A DNA stretch of 64,000 nucleotides, from positions 2,232,001 to 2,296,000 of the forward strand of contig NZ_CP019650.1 in the NCBI RefSeq assembly GCF_001999945.1, written 5' to 3'. Position numbers and translations under genes: made by a program. The stretch comes from Microbulbifer agarilyticus (GTDB lineage Bacteria; Pseudomonadota; Gammaproteobacteria; Pseudomonadales; Cellvibrionaceae). A model generated the notes under the pieces. That model did not search any database. It was not told where the DNA came from and worked only from the letters and a program-made list of their open reading frames with translations. Below are positions 9,132 to 18,628 of this stretch, in pieces (within the stretch, counting starts at the first letter, position 1; every line of letters begins with the position of its first letter).

Positions 9132-10408
9132 CCGCGCTCACCATCAGTGCCTTTTTTAATAGTCTCTGGTGATTGCTCCGGCAGCTCGGGCGGGGTCGAT
9201 CCGTCACGGGCACCTAGGCCTTTATTGCTGCGCCGGAGTTCGGGCTTAATCGGCTGCCCTGAGGGCGCTGCACTTTTCTTGGTACGAACCGGCATATTCT
9301 CGGTAACGGCGGTAAGACGCGTTGTCACCAGTTCTTCACCGCCCTGCAGCCCGCTATCCAGCACCGCATACTCACCGTCGAAATGGGAAACGGCTACCGG
9401 CTGAATATGCAACTTTCCGTCTCTCACGATCCAAACCCGGTTGCCGTCCTGCAGCGCCGTCAGCGGAATACGCACTTGCTGCCCTGCACTGCGGCCGGTG
9501 ATTTCCACGCGCGCGAGATCATTTAGCAACAAGCGCGGTTCACGAGGGTTTTCCATGCTCAGAGGATCGGCCAGTTCAATCAACACGCGCCCCAACCGGC
9601 CCTGCTCTTCCAGCACAGGAATGACACGCACAAATTCGCCGGCACGCGACTCTCCTATCGGCCACTGGCTGCCATGAATCTCGACTTTGGCACTGGGGGT
9701 GTTTAACTGCGGCAATTGCCGGGCCGGTACTTCGACCTCGATCTGAAAGCGGTCAGCGCCGGCGACGGTGTACATCACGGTGCCGGGTGCGACCCGATCA
9801 CCGACATCCACGCTGCGGGCCACCAGCAACGCATTAAAGGGAGCGCTAATCTCGGTCAATCGCAGGTCGCGCTCGGCCAGTTTTACCTGGGCTTCCGCCG
9901 AATCCACCCGCGCTCGAGCGGCCGCCAGCTGCGGTTCACGAAGTACCAGTGACAGGTCTGCGTCGGGCAGTGAGCTTCCCAGCAGCTCATACTCTTCCTC
10001 GGCAACCAGGCGCTGGCCCTGCTCCTGCTGGAGTTCCGCGCGGCGCTCCGCCAAGGCACTGCGCGCTGACTGTAATGCAAGCTGATAGGGTTCCCGCTCA
10101 ATCTGTAAAAGTCGCTCGCCTTTCTCTACGGTGGAACCAGGCCCGAGATCGTAATTCAACCACTCTACCCGCCCATCCACTTGCGGTTGCAACTCAACCT
10201 CTTCGCGCGCAGTAACCTTGCCGAGGGCCTGAATGGTCAGGGGGAATTCGCCACGCTCTGCCTGCGTCACCTCCACCAGTAACGGCGGCGCCTTGCGCTC
10301 CCCCCGTTGCATGGTTGGTTTTTCTCGCAGCAGCCAACTGGAGACTGCAGACGCCAACACGATCAGCAAGATCGGGATGGCTATATTCCAGTTGATTTTG
10401 TTTAGCAT
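9128..10408 (-). CDS. RND efflux periplasmic adaptor (HlyD/AcrA family)
   Basis: A 426-residue membrane fusion protein. Residues 9-27 form an N-terminal membrane anchor, followed by the split barrel-sandwich domain (VELQPQVDGRVEWL and ISAPFNALLVARSVDVGDRV), a charged alpha-helical hairpin around residues 110-180, and beta-barrel and membrane-proximal domains. The last 50 or so residues (rich in Pro, Lys, Ser, Glu) look disordered and are longer than usual. It joins the RND pump to the outer-membrane channel. Middle gene of the operon, 64 bases after the channel gene and overlapping the pump gene. Confidence 0.93.
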   Translation of the reverse strand: MLNKINWNIAIPILLIVLASAVSSWLLREKPTMQRGERKAPPLLVEVTQAERGEFPLTIQALGKVTAREEVELQPQVDGRVEWLNYDLGPGSTVEKGERLLQIEREPYQLALQSARSALAERRAELQQEQGQRLVAEEEYELLGSSLPDADLSLVLREPQLAAARARVDSAEAQVKLAERDLRLTEISAPFNALLVARSVDVGDRVAPGTVMYTVAGADRFQIEVEVPARQLPQLNTPSAKVEIHGSQWPIGESRAGEFVRVIPVLEEQGRLGRVLIELADPLSMENPREPRLLLNDLARVEITGRSAGQQVRIPLTALQDGNRVWIVRDGKLHIQPVAVSHFDGEYAVLDSGLQGGEELVTTRLTAVTENMPVRTKKSAAPSGQPIKPELRRSNKGLGARDGSTPPELPEQSPETIKKGTDGERG

Positions 10409-10472
10409 TTCAGCTCCGGCTATTCGACCTCACGGGCCGATTGCTCATTCAGTGTGTGTCGGGAAATTTCGC

Positions 10473-11936
10473 TCAATCCACTTGAGTGCTATAGACATCC
10501 AGCTCCACCGGCAATGGCTCGGGGAGATCCTCTATAGGTAGCCCACCCGACAATGCGCGATACAGAGTTACCCTGTTTTCCAGAAGCTCCCGCCGTGCAG
10601 TTAGCAGCTCCCGCTGCAACAACTGCTGGTTGTTGGTTGATGACAGTACGTTAAGGAAGTCGACAGAACCCTGGCCATACGCGCGCCGTTGGCGCAGCGT
10701 AATTTGATCCGCCAGCTGTGTGCGGGTTTCCAGATAAGACAAACGTGTTCGAATCGCCTGCTCGTTAATCAGCGCCTGCTCGACCTCGGAAAGCGCCTGC
10801 ATCACAGTATTTCGAAACAGGGCCCAGCGCTCCTGTTCGGCTGCGGCCTGCTCACGTTTGCGTGCGGCCAGATTGCCACCATCGAAGATCACGCCTTCTA
10901 ACGCGAGACTCAGGTTCAGCAGCCAGTCGTTGGCGATATCCGAAATTGAGGTGCCGCCCCCCGAGAAAAACATATCGAAAGAAAGTGTCGGCAGCCGCTC
11001 AGCCCAGGCCTGCGCGGAGAGATAGTGCCCCTGCAACACTTCCCGCTGGGCGCGCTGAACATCCGGCCGGCGCAGCAACAGTGCCGTGGGGAAACCGGTA
11101 TCGGGCAGCGCGGGTAAAACCGGTAAACCGGCATCAACAAACGCCGCTGGCGGCAATGCATCTGCGCTCATGCCCAACAAGGCAGCCAATTGGGTCAGCA
11201 ACAAATCGGCATTCGCCCGGCTCTGAGCAAGATCCTGCAGCGACTGCTCAACCAGCTGCCGTTGCTGCAACACATCGGCTGCCGCAATAATCCCGCTACC
11301 GAAGCGCAACTCCAGCGCGCGCAAGGTTTTCTCGTTCACCTCGAGCTGTGCGCTGAGGAGATGTTCCTGGCCGCGCTGCTCCTGCAGCTGCAACCAGACA
11401 CCGGCGACCTCTGCCGCGAGGGTGAGTGCGGCGGTCTGCACATTCATTTCCTGCGCCAGGCGGCCGGCCTCCGCGGCACGCGCGCCACTGCGTACCCGCC
11501 CCCACAAGTCCACTTCGTAGCTCGCCGCGAGATTGCCGGTCCAGGTATTGCCCTGGTTCTCGCCACCGGCGAAATCAAAGCCATCACCTGAAGAGCGCTT
11601 CTGCTCGGTATTTTCCAGCCGCCCCGTCAACCGGGGCCAGAAACCACTGCGCGCCTGCGCCGCCACCGCGTCAGCCTGGGCCAGACGCCAGTAGGTAGCC
11701 TGTAAATCCGGGTTTTCCGCCAGCGCATGGTCGACCAAAACATCCAACCTCGCATCGCCAAAGCTCTGCCACCAACGCTGCGCCATGTGCGCATTGCCAC
11801 TGGCCACAAACTGGTTCGGCAGGCCCAGCGATTCCTGTGGCAGCTGCGGTGGTAACGGGGGCGCACCACTGCATCCAGCAAGACCCAGGGCTGCCGCAAA
11901 CCCACTCATTCCTAATAATTTCGGCAGCTTGCCCAT
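10473..11936 (-). CDS. Outer membrane efflux lipoprotein (TolC/NodT-type)
   Basis: A 487-residue outer-membrane factor with a lipoprotein signal ending in the lipobox LAGC (Cys22). Two OEP repeats form the barrel and the periplasmic coiled tunnel; TYWRLAQADAVAAQARSGFWP and the later AYGQGSVDFLNVLSSTNNQ are typical family segments. It exports substrates delivered by the adaptor and RND pump encoded just downstream. First gene of the operon. A 23-bp near-palindrome lies 37 bases upstream of its start codon and could be the operator. Confidence 0.94.
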   Translation of the reverse strand: MGKLPKLLGMSGFAAALGLAGCSGAPPLPPQLPQESLGLPNQFVASGNAHMAQRWWQSFGDARLDVLVDHALAENPDLQATYWRLAQADAVAAQARSGFWPRLTGRLENTEQKRSSGDGFDFAGGENQGNTWTGNLAASYEVDLWGRVRSGARAAEAGRLAQEMNVQTAALTLAAEVAGVWLQLQEQRGQEHLLSAQLEVNEKTLRALELRFGSGIIAAADVLQQRQLVEQSLQDLAQSRANADLLLTQLAALLGMSADALPPAAFVDAGLPVLPALPDTGFPTALLLRRPDVQRAQREVLQGHYLSAQAWAERLPTLSFDMFFSGGGTSISDIANDWLLNLSLALEGVIFDGGNLAARKREQAAAEQERWALFRNTVMQALSEVEQALINEQAIRTRLSYLETRTQLADQITLRQRRAYGQGSVDFLNVLSSTNNQQLLQRELLTARRELLENRVTLYRALSGGLPIEDLPEPLPVELDVYSTQVD

Positions 11937-12364
11937 GAACTCCGCTTGTCCTAGCAGTTTGCTCTAAAGAAGTTAGTTTTAATTATCAAAGCTAATAACC
12001 GGTGCTCCAAGACGATTTACCTTTGTTTACCCAAACCATGCTTTTTGGGCGGATGACCATAGGGCCTTGCACCAGAAACAGCGCCCGCCCTCTCGGGTCG
12101 AGGTGATTTTCCTGCGATCGGCCCGAATGGCAGGATACTCTTTCGAAATGCCCCACCAAAAAAAGTGATCACAAACGTGAAATTGGCTCTGGGCTCCGCT
12201 ATGATGGCGCAGCAATTGATCATGCACTGCGCATCCCGTGACTGACTAAACGGCCCCAGCCTTTCACGAGCGGTATCGCCCATTGAATCTACGGTAATTT
12301 GCCTACCATAGACGTGTGCGTGATCGAGAATCCCTTGTTTACTGACCATGTACGGGTTCAACAC
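11937..12364. other. Divergent spacer between the RND operon and gcdH
   Basis: A 428-base gene-free stretch. It is AT-rich near 11960-12010, where the palindrome above lies, and otherwise shows no convincing coding frame. The minus-strand open frame crossing it continues as a shadow of gcdH. It should hold the promoters of both flanking genes. Confidence 0.7.
11973..11995. promoter_or_regulatory. Near-palindromic operator candidate upstream of the RND operon
   Basis: A 23-bp dyad runs from TTAGTTTTAAT to ATCAAAGCTAA around a central T; 9 of 11 arm positions are complementary. It sits 37-59 bases upstream of the first efflux gene, where a TetR-, MarR- or LysR-type repressor would act. No regulator gene is adjacent, so any protein would be encoded elsewhere. 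Function is inferred from symmetry and position. Confidence 0.55.
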
Positions 12365-13549
12365 ATGAGCAAAAATCAGCCACTGGCACACTGGGACGAC
12401 ATCCTGCTTCTGGACCGTCAACTGAGCGACGAAGAGCGCATGATCCGCGACACCGCACGGGAATACTGTCAGTCGCGACTGATGCCACGTGTGCTCGAAG
12501 CCAACCGCAACGAAATCTTCCATCGCGAAATTATGGAAGAAATGGGCGAGCTTGGCCTGCTGGGTTCCACCATCGAAGGCTACGATTGCGCCGGTTTGAA
12601 CTATGTCTCCTACGGTCTCGTCGCGCGGGAAGTAGAACGTGTCGACTCCGGTTACCGTTCGGCGATGAGCGTGCAGTCCAGCCTGGTGATGCATCCGATT
12701 TATGCGTACGGTAGCGAAGAGCAAAAGCAGAAGTACCTGCCGAAGCTCGCCTCTGGTGAGTGGGTAGGCTGCTTTGGCCTCACCGAACCCGATGCTGGCT
12801 CCGATCCCGGCGGCATGAAGACCCGCGCCAAGAGTGTAGATGGCGGCTACCGCCTCACCGGCTCCAAGATGTGGATCACCAATAGCCCCATCGCCGATGT
12901 GTTTGTGGTTTGGGCCAAAGACGATGAAGGTCATATTCGCGGCTTCGTACTGGAAAAAGGTATGGAAGGCCTGAGCGCGCCAAAAATCGAGGGCAAGTTC
13001 TCCCTGCGCGCTTCCATCACCGGTGAAATCGTGATGGACAACGTGTTTGTTCCGGAAGAAAACCGCTTCCCAGACATCAAAGGCCTGAGCGGACCTTTCG
13101 GCTGCCTGAACCGCGCGCGCTACGGTATTTCCTGGGGCGCCATGGGTGCGGCGGAATACTGCTGGCACGCGGCCCGTCAATACGGCCTGGATCGCAAGCA
13201 GTTCAACAAACCGCTGGCACAAACCCAGCTGTTCCAGAAAAAGCTCGCGGACATGCAGACCGAGATCACGCTGGGCCTGCAGGCTTCCCTGCGTGTTGGG
13301 CGCCTGATGGACGAGCAGAAAGACTTCGATCCAACAATGATCTCCCTGGTGAAACGCAATAACTGCGGTAAAGCCCTGGATATTGCCCGTATCTCCCGTG
13401 ACATGCACGGTGGTAACGGTATTGCGGACGAGTTCCACGTTATTCGCCACGCGATGAACCTGGAAGCGGTGAATACCTACGAAGGTACCCATGACGTGCA
13501 CGCGCTGATTCTCGGCCGTGCGCAGACCGGCCTGCAGGCATTCTTCTAA
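12365..13549 (+). CDS. gcdH: Glutaryl-CoA dehydrogenase
   Basis: FAD enzyme that oxidatively decarboxylates glutaryl-CoA to crotonyl-CoA in lysine and tryptophan degradation. The 394-residue protein has the acyl-CoA dehydrogenase layout with FAD-binding segments [16 protein letters not shown] and [16 protein letters not shown]. The catalytic base is Glu373 in [15 protein letters not shown], the GCDH signature; [17 protein letters not shown] at the N-terminus also fits. An in-frame TTG lies 66 bases upstream, but the ATG chosen matches the family start. The ribosome site is weak. The LysR regulator and CoA-transferase often found beside it are absent. Confidence 0.94.
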   Translation: MSKNQPLAHWDDILLLDRQLSDEERMIRDTAREYCQSRLMPRVLEANRNEIFHREIMEEMGELGLLGSTIEGYDCAGLNYVSYGLVAREVERVDSGYRSAMSVQSSLVMHPIYAYGSEEQKQKYLPKLASGEWVGCFGLTEPDAGSDPGGMKTRAKSVDGGYRLTGSKMWITNSPIADVFVVWAKDDEGHIRGFVLEKGMEGLSAPKIEGKFSLRASITGEIVMDNVFVPEENRFPDIKGLSGPFGCLNRARYGISWGAMGAAEYCWHAARQYGLDRKQFNKPLAQTQLFQKKLADMQTEITLGLQASLRVGRLMDEQKDFDPTMISLVKRNNCGKALDIARISRDMHGGNGIADEFHVIRHAMNLEAVNTYEGTHDVHALILGRAQTGLQAFF

Positions 13550-13562
13550 GAGCCTGTACTCC

Positions 13563-13604
13563 GCGCGCCCTTAAGGCCCATAATCTGGGCAACTGAGGGC
13601 GCGC
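13563..13604 (+). other. Nested hairpin downstream of gcdH
   Basis: An outer 9-bp stem (GCGCGCCCT 13563-13571 / AGGGCGCGC 13596-13604) encloses an inner 5-bp stem (GCCCA / TGGGC) with a 5-base loop. It begins 13 bases after the gcdH stop. No T-run follows. It is likely an mRNA 3' end or a protein-assisted terminator. Confidence 0.55.
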
Positions 13605-13737
13605 GCTACTACCGACCGGCAGCCAGATTCTGCCGACACTCCCCTGTGAAATCAGCGTCTTGACGCCCTCTTCCCGATCGACAGGTGCTCATTAGCCCGT
13701 ATTACCTCTTACTCTGTACCCACGTGGCCCGAACCGG

Positions 13738-14355
13738 ATGGAACAACTTCTCTACTGGTGTGACCTAATCGGTATCGTCATTTTCGCCTTTACCGGAGTA
13801 TTGGCCGCGGGTCACAAACAGATGGATCTATTTGGTGCCGTAGTCCTCGCCTGTGTCACCGCCACCGGCGGCGGAACCATTCGCGATATCATTCTGAATA
13901 TCCCGGTTTTCTGGCTCCACAATAGCCACTACCTGGGTATTGCCGCGGCCACCGGTGTGGCCAGTTTCTATGTGATTCGCTATTTCAGTGTGCCCATGCG
14001 GCTGCTGATGATCGCCGACGCGGCTGGACTGGCGGTATTCGTGGTCATTGGCACACAAAAGGCGCTAAGCCTCGGTTTTTCGCCAGGGATTGCCATGGTG
14101 ATGGGCGTAATGACCGGCACTTTTGGCGGACTCATACGGGATATCCTGTGTGGCGACATTCCCCTGTTACTGAGACGGGAAATTTATGCCACCGCGGCCT
14201 TGAGTGGCGCCGCCGCACTGGTGATACTGGACGAGCTCGACATGCTGCCCGGAGAACTCGTGGTAGCCATCGCAATAGTGGTCACTCTGTCGATCCGCTT
14301 AGCCGCCTTGCGCTGGAATCTGTCTGCACCGATCGCTCGTTTCGGGCCGGAGTGA
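13738..14355 (+). CDS. TRIC-type cation channel / UPF0126 membrane protein
   Basis: A 205-residue inner-membrane protein of the UPF0126 (YicG-like) family. Two homologous three-helix units are visible, each followed by a conserved Gly-rich helix-break: TATGGGTIRDI near residue 43 and TFGGLIRDILCGDIPLLL near residue 128. Members form trimeric cation channels, and some have been proposed to move glycine. The length matches the family. The ribosome site is poor (CCGG before ATG). It stands alone between gcdH and a lipoprotein hydrolase. The ion or solute is not predictable here. Confidence 0.88.
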   Translation: MEQLLYWCDLIGIVIFAFTGVLAAGHKQMDLFGAVVLACVTATGGGTIRDIILNIPVFWLHNSHYLGIAAATGVASFYVIRYFSVPMRLLMIADAAGLAVFVVIGTQKALSLGFSPGIAMVMGVMTGTFGGLIRDILCGDIPLLLRREIYATAALSGAAALVILDELDMLPGELVVAIAIVVTLSIRLAALRWNLSAPIARFGPE

Positions 14356-14394
14356 GACACCAGCAGTCGTATTATTTGGATTTTGAACTGTCTT

Positions 14395-16113
14395 ATGCCG
14401 TTACCCTCTTCCACTTTCTTGCGTCTGTTGCAACGATCCTCCACTGGCCGTATCTGCCTCATCGCGTTACTGATATTGCCCGCCGTATTGACCGGCTGCA
14501 CCCGCGAAGATCCAACAGACCCCTTATCCCCCAGCCGTCTGATTCCAAAGTCCTGCTGGTTTGATACCGAAGCCAGCTGGCCAACCACCCAGTGCTTCAT
14601 GATGGAAGTGCCTGAGGATCACGCCAAACCCGAAGGCCGCAAGATTCAGTTCCCGGTGGTGCGTTTTTTTGCGGAAATCAGCGACCCGGATAAAGAACCA
14701 TTACTGCACCTGGGTGCCGGCGGCCCTGGTGCCAGCCTCGGGCTGGAGCCCCAGAATGCCAGCGACTGGCTGTGGGTGAACTACTCATCCATGACGGTGG
14801 AAGATGGCCGCGACCTGATTGTGATGGACCCGCGCGGCACCGGCATGGCGAGTCCGAAACTCTCCTGCGATGAATTTATTGAAGACGCAGATCTCGCGTT
14901 TACACGCCGCTTAAGTAGCGACGAGGAAGCCCGAGTGTTTACCTATAGCATGGAGCGCTGCTACAGCCGCCTCAGTGCAATAGCCGACCTTTCCCAATAC
15001 AACAGCGCGGTTGTTGCGCAAGATGTGGAAGCACTGCGCAAAGCGCTGGGCATTCCCAAACTCAACCTGTACGGCGTATCCTATTCCACCCGCTACGCGC
15101 TGACCGTTGCCCGTGACTTCCCTGAATCCGTACGTGCGATGGTGCTGAACAGTGCCGTCTTTCCGGAAATTATCTACACACAAACATTGCCAACAGATGT
15201 CACTGCTGCGTATCAACGCGGTGTCGACTACTGCCGTAAAGACAAGGATTGCAACAAGCGCTACCCGGACCTCGAACAACGTCTGGAAGCACGAGTACAG
15301 GCACTGGATGAATCCCCCCTTGTGGTGAAGACAGGCAATATTCGCGCGGGCCAACAATACCCATTTGTACTCAGCGGCCAGCGCCTGTTACGGGTGCTCT
15401 TCCAGGCCCTGTACAACGAGGGTTTCTACAAAGAACTTCCGGCAATTATCGAAGAACTAGAGTCGGACCAGGCAGAGCTACTCAAGCCCTCCATCGCCAG
15501 TTTTATGGGGCTGGTGCTCGACCCCAACTTTGGTGATGCCGCAGGCATTAGCCATTTTTGCTTTGAAGAAGCCCCCTTCGTTGACTTCGATGAGGCCAGT
15601 CAGCTTGCAGCCAAGAGCGGCATCCTCGGCAGTTCTGTACGCGCGGACATCGACATGATGCAGATGCAGTGTCGAATCTGGGCCATGCCCGCAGCGCCGA
15701 TGCTCGAGTCACAAGCCATTCAAACCCCGGTACCCACACTGGTGATGCACGGCGCCCTGGACCCGGTGCTATCAGTTGACGATGCCGATGCCGCGCGTAA
15801 GAAGCTGCCTAATCACCAGTGGGTGCTTTTCCCCGAACTGTCACACGATGTCATTTCCGCAAGCGAATGTGCGGAACAGGCCGCGGCAGACTTCCTTGAT
15901 CGCCCGGAGTCGTCAATCGCCGAAAGCGTACTCAGCTGTCGAAAAGAAGAGCTCGAGCGGCAAGCGCAACTGGAGGCAAAAATTGCCGAACTGGAATCTC
16001 AGCGCACACAGGAGAAAGGTGAACAGCCCCCACTCCCCGACGAAGCCTCACGAGCAGAGGGCCAGCGCCACACGCCAACCGTAAGTGGCAGTCGCTACAC
16101 CGAAAACCCATAA
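14395..16113 (+). CDS. Alpha/beta-hydrolase lipoprotein (tripeptidyl-aminopeptidase-like)
   Basis: A 572-residue secreted hydrolase. The N-terminus has a long signal ending in LTGC, so it should be a lipoprotein. The nucleophile is Ser229 in GVSYSTRY; the oxyanion region LGAGGPGAS and the segment VMDPRGTGMASP are typical of S33 peptidases and TAP-like enzymes. The TAP-type C-terminal lobe carries the acid and His (TLVMHGALDPVL and FPELSHDVI). After residue about 510 there is a charged helix (RKEELERQAQLEAKIAELE) and a polar tail that other members usually lack. A TTG 12 bases upstream is in frame; ATG is preferred. Likely a periplasmic peptidase or esterase. Confidence 0.85.
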   Translation: MPLPSSTFLRLLQRSSTGRICLIALLILPAVLTGCTREDPTDPLSPSRLIPKSCWFDTEASWPTTQCFMMEVPEDHAKPEGRKIQFPVVRFFAEISDPDKEPLLHLGAGGPGASLGLEPQNASDWLWVNYSSMTVEDGRDLIVMDPRGTGMASPKLSCDEFIEDADLAFTRRLSSDEEARVFTYSMERCYSRLSAIADLSQYNSAVVAQDVEALRKALGIPKLNLYGVSYSTRYALTVARDFPESVRAMVLNSAVFPEIIYTQTLPTDVTAAYQRGVDYCRKDKDCNKRYPDLEQRLEARVQALDESPLVVKTGNIRAGQQYPFVLSGQRLLRVLFQALYNEGFYKELPAIIEELESDQAELLKPSIASFMGLVLDPNFGDAAGISHFCFEEAPFVDFDEASQLAAKSGILGSSVRADIDMMQMQCRIWAMPAAPMLESQAIQTPVPTLVMHGALDPVLSVDDADAARKKLPNHQWVLFPELSHDVISASECAEQAAADFLDRPESSIAESVLSCRKEELERQAQLEAKIAELESQRTQEKGEQPPLPDEASRAEGQRHTPTVSGSRYTENP

Positions 16114-16233
16114 GGGGTTAACACGGTAATCGGTGAACTTGTTTGCGTACCAGGACTGTCTCCTTAGGCGCTGGACAAATCGTTTCCAGCAGCTTAATTT
16201 GAGGCGCTATAAAGACAATAAAAAGCAGTTGCT

Positions 16234-17094
16234 ATGAATTATCAGGGTGTGATTGAAGTCACCGAGCTGGCTGAGCTGCAAAAGCAGCAGAGCCTTGGGG
16301 ATGGCCAGTTGGTCGTCCTGGATTGCCGTTATGATCTGGCGGACACGGAAGCCGGGCAACAGGCTTTTGAACATGCGCATATCCCCGGTGCCCAGTATGC
16401 GAGTTTGCACCGGGACCTCTCCGCACCTACCGAGCGTTATGGCGGCCGCCACCCGCTCCCTTCCGCACAGCAATTTTCCGTATTTGCCCGCAGCCGGGGG
16501 ATCAACGAAGACACACAGGTTGTGCTGTACGACGCACAGCGCTTTGCCTTCGCAGCCCGCGCCTGGTGGCTGCTGCGCCATTTCGGCCACACCAATGTCG
16601 CAATTTTGAACGGCGGTCTCGGTGCCTGGCAGGCATCGGGTATGGATCTCGAGAGTGGCGAAACGCAGGCGCCCGCGCCGGGCAATTTTGCGGCCAAAGC
16701 CCAGACGGGTGAGCTGCTGAGCTACAGCGATATCTACGCCAACCTGGAAAAGCCACCGTGGAAATTGGTGGACGCCCGTGAGAACAAGCGATTTCTCGGT
16801 AACGAAGAGCCGATCGATCCGATCGCCGGGCACATTCCCGGTGCAATCAATAAGCCCTGGCAAGAAGTCACGGATGGGGACGGCAAAATTTTGCCATTGA
16901 GTGCACTGCAAGCGCACTGGCAAAGCATCCCGGCGGATGATGCCATCGTGTGTTATTGCGGATCAGGCGTTACCGCCTGTGTAAACCTGTTTTCGCTACA
17001 CTTGATCGGCCGCGAGGCCCGCTTGTATGCGGGCAGCTGGAGTGATTGGTGCGCGCACATTCTTCATCCGCGCAACGCACCCGTCAAAGCCTAA
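16234..17094 (+). CDS. sseA: 3-mercaptopyruvate sulfurtransferase
   Basis: Transfers sulfur from 3-mercaptopyruvate to thiol or cyanide acceptors. Two rhodanese domains are present: an inactive N-terminal one (VLDCRYDLADTEAG, about residues 20-140) and a catalytic C-terminal one (LVDARENKRFLGNEEP onward). The active-site loop CGSGVTA with Cys242 is the mercaptopyruvate form rather than the thiosulfate form (CRKGVTA). The 286-residue length fits SseA. It converges on msrA with a 24-base gap. Confidence 0.94.
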   Translation: MNYQGVIEVTELAELQKQQSLGDGQLVVLDCRYDLADTEAGQQAFEHAHIPGAQYASLHRDLSAPTERYGGRHPLPSAQQFSVFARSRGINEDTQVVLYDAQRFAFAARAWWLLRHFGHTNVAILNGGLGAWQASGMDLESGETQAPAPGNFAAKAQTGELLSYSDIYANLEKPPWKLVDARENKRFLGNEEPIDPIAGHIPGAINKPWQEVTDGDGKILPLSALQAHWQSIPADDAIVCYCGSGVTACVNLFSLHLIGREARLYAGSWSDWCAHILHPRNAPVKA

Positions 17095-17118
17095 AGCAGA
17101 AACGGTGTAGATCAGGGG

Positions 17119-17748
17119 TCAGCGCAGCAGACAGGCTCCCGTTCCCGCCAAGCCACAATAGCCACCTGGATTTTTCGCCAGATACTGCTGGTGATCTTCC
17201 TCCGCATAGAAAAATGTCGGGGCAGGCTCGATGTCGGTGGTGATCGCACCAAACCCCTTTTCTCCCAGTGCCTGCTGGAAAGCCGCTTCCGAAGCGCGTG
17301 CCTGCTCGGCCTGATCGTCGCTGTAGGTGTAGATCACGGAGCGATATTGAGTTCCGAGGTCGTTCCCCTGGCGCATACCCTGGGTTGGATCATGCTCCTC
17401 CCAAAAGCGGCACAACAATTCCTCGTAACTGACTTTCGCAGGGTCAAATACCACTAAAACCACTTCCGCGTGGCCTGTGCCACCGGAACACACCTCGCGG
17501 TAATTCGGGTTTGGCGTGACGCCGCCGGCATAGCCCACCGCCGTCACCCAAACGCCCTCGATCTCCCAGAACAGACGCTCGGCACCCCAGAAGCAGCCCA
17601 TGCCAAACACCGCCTGCTCCATTCCTTGAGGGAATGGCGGCACCATCGTGTTGCCGGAAACAAAGTGCTTACCAGAGATCGGCATAGGCTCCGCGCGACC
17701 TGGCAGAGCCTCATCTGGGGTAGGAATACGGGATTTATCGAACTGCAT
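17119..17748 (-). CDS. msrA: Peptide methionine-S-sulfoxide reductase
   Basis: Repairs methionine-S-sulfoxide in oxidised proteins. The catalytic motif [15 protein letters not shown] places Cys52; [30 protein letters not shown] is split as usual around the second conserved block. The 209-residue length matches the E. coli enzyme, including the N-terminal extension. The C-terminus [11 protein letters not shown] holds further cysteines that can act in recycling. Cytosolic. It is followed upstream by a small methyltransferase gene 40 bases away on the same strand. Confidence 0.96.
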   Translation of the reverse strand: MQFDKSRIPTPDEALPGRAEPMPISGKHFVSGNTMVPPFPQGMEQAVFGMGCFWGAERLFWEIEGVWVTAVGYAGGVTPNPNYREVCSGGTGHAEVVLVVFDPAKVSYEELLCRFWEEHDPTQGMRQGNDLGTQYRSVIYTYSDDQAEQARASEAAFQQALGEKGFGAITTDIEPAPTFFYAEEDHQQYLAKNPGGYCGLAGTGACLLR

Positions 17749-17788
17749 GGTGTGTACCTCAAATATCCGTTCTCGCCGGCGGCTTGAA

Positions 17789-18406
17789 CTATTCGCCTGC
17801 GAGCATAATACAGCCGGAGGCCTTCATTGGTTGCGAAGTCTGCCACTCGAAGTATTGCGCGTCGAGTTTTTCTACCGCCTGCTCGCCCAGGCTGCGAAAT
17901 GGGGAGCGTCCCGGGTCTACCAGCATCACCCGCCCGACTCCCGCGCGCAATGCCCGCCGTGTCAGGTTGAATAGCGGCGCCTCAAGCTGGTCCCAGAAGC
18001 AGATATCCGTACCGATCACTGCGTCAAACTCGGTCAACGCAGCCTGCGTGACTTTTTCATACCGGCATTGCCAGGTTGTAATCTCTACGCCATTCAGCGC
18101 CGCATGATAATTCGCGAATGGAAATACGCTGGGGTCGGCATCCAGAGATGTCACTTTCGCATCAAACGCCTTCGCGCAGAAAATGCCACCCAGCCCCCAT
18201 CCACACCCCAGGTCCAGCACACGCGCCCCTTTCTTTAACGGGTGTTTCTCCAGGTAATCCATCGTAAGGCACGAGCTCTTCCAGAACTTGTTGCCATGTA
18301 GGCTCGCGTCCCCAGCCTCCCGGCGCAGTTTGCGCATGTCTGGGTGCGCATTTTTCCGCACAAGCAAGCCAAACATTGAACGGCTTAGAGGATCGCTTTC
18401 AACCAA
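17789..18406 (-). CDS. Class I SAM-dependent methyltransferase
   Basis: A 205-residue methyltransferase. Motif I is [17 protein letters not shown] (about residues 62-78), followed by the acidic LDADPS and the post-motif [13 protein letters not shown]. The overall pattern, with GxDxxFWDQLE, resembles small lysine- or thiol-methyltransferases of the METTL/Methyltransf_16 type, but I do not recognise a specific subfamily. It lies just upstream of msrA on the same strand and diverges from the porin gene. The substrate is unknown. Confidence 0.8.
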   Translation of the reverse strand: MVESDPLSRSMFGLLVRKNAHPDMRKLRREAGDASLHGNKFWKSSCLTMDYLEKHPLKKGARVLDLGCGWGLGGIFCAKAFDAKVTSLDADPSVFPFANYHAALNGVEITTWQCRYEKVTQAALTEFDAVIGTDICFWDQLEAPLFNLTRRALRAGVGRVMLVDPGRSPFRSLGEQAVEKLDAQYFEWQTSQPMKASGCIMLAGE

Positions 18407-18628
18407 TGGACTACTCCAGACGGGGTTACGTTAACGACATGGGCGGGGCGGAAAAATCCGCTGAAAGAATGTTGCCCCTGCCAAATATGCGCAGTGTACC
18501 TATTCCACGGTACCAGTTCAGCCAGCTGGTCTATTTTTGCTGATGAGCCGCAACAAGGGCTTGCACCTCATTAGCGCTTATTGCGTGGCGGCAAACTCGC
18601 AACACATTCTGTATCAAGAGGCACAGAA

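Noticed and set aside
12017..13501. 494-codon open frame on the minus strand
   Set aside because: It lies antisense to gcdH for almost its full length; the composition is that of a reverse-strand shadow of a GC-rich gene, and no family resemblance is seen.
18515..18540. Inverted repeat ACCAG-N9-CTGGT upstream of the porin gene
   Set aside because: Only five bases per arm; expected by chance in a region of this size.
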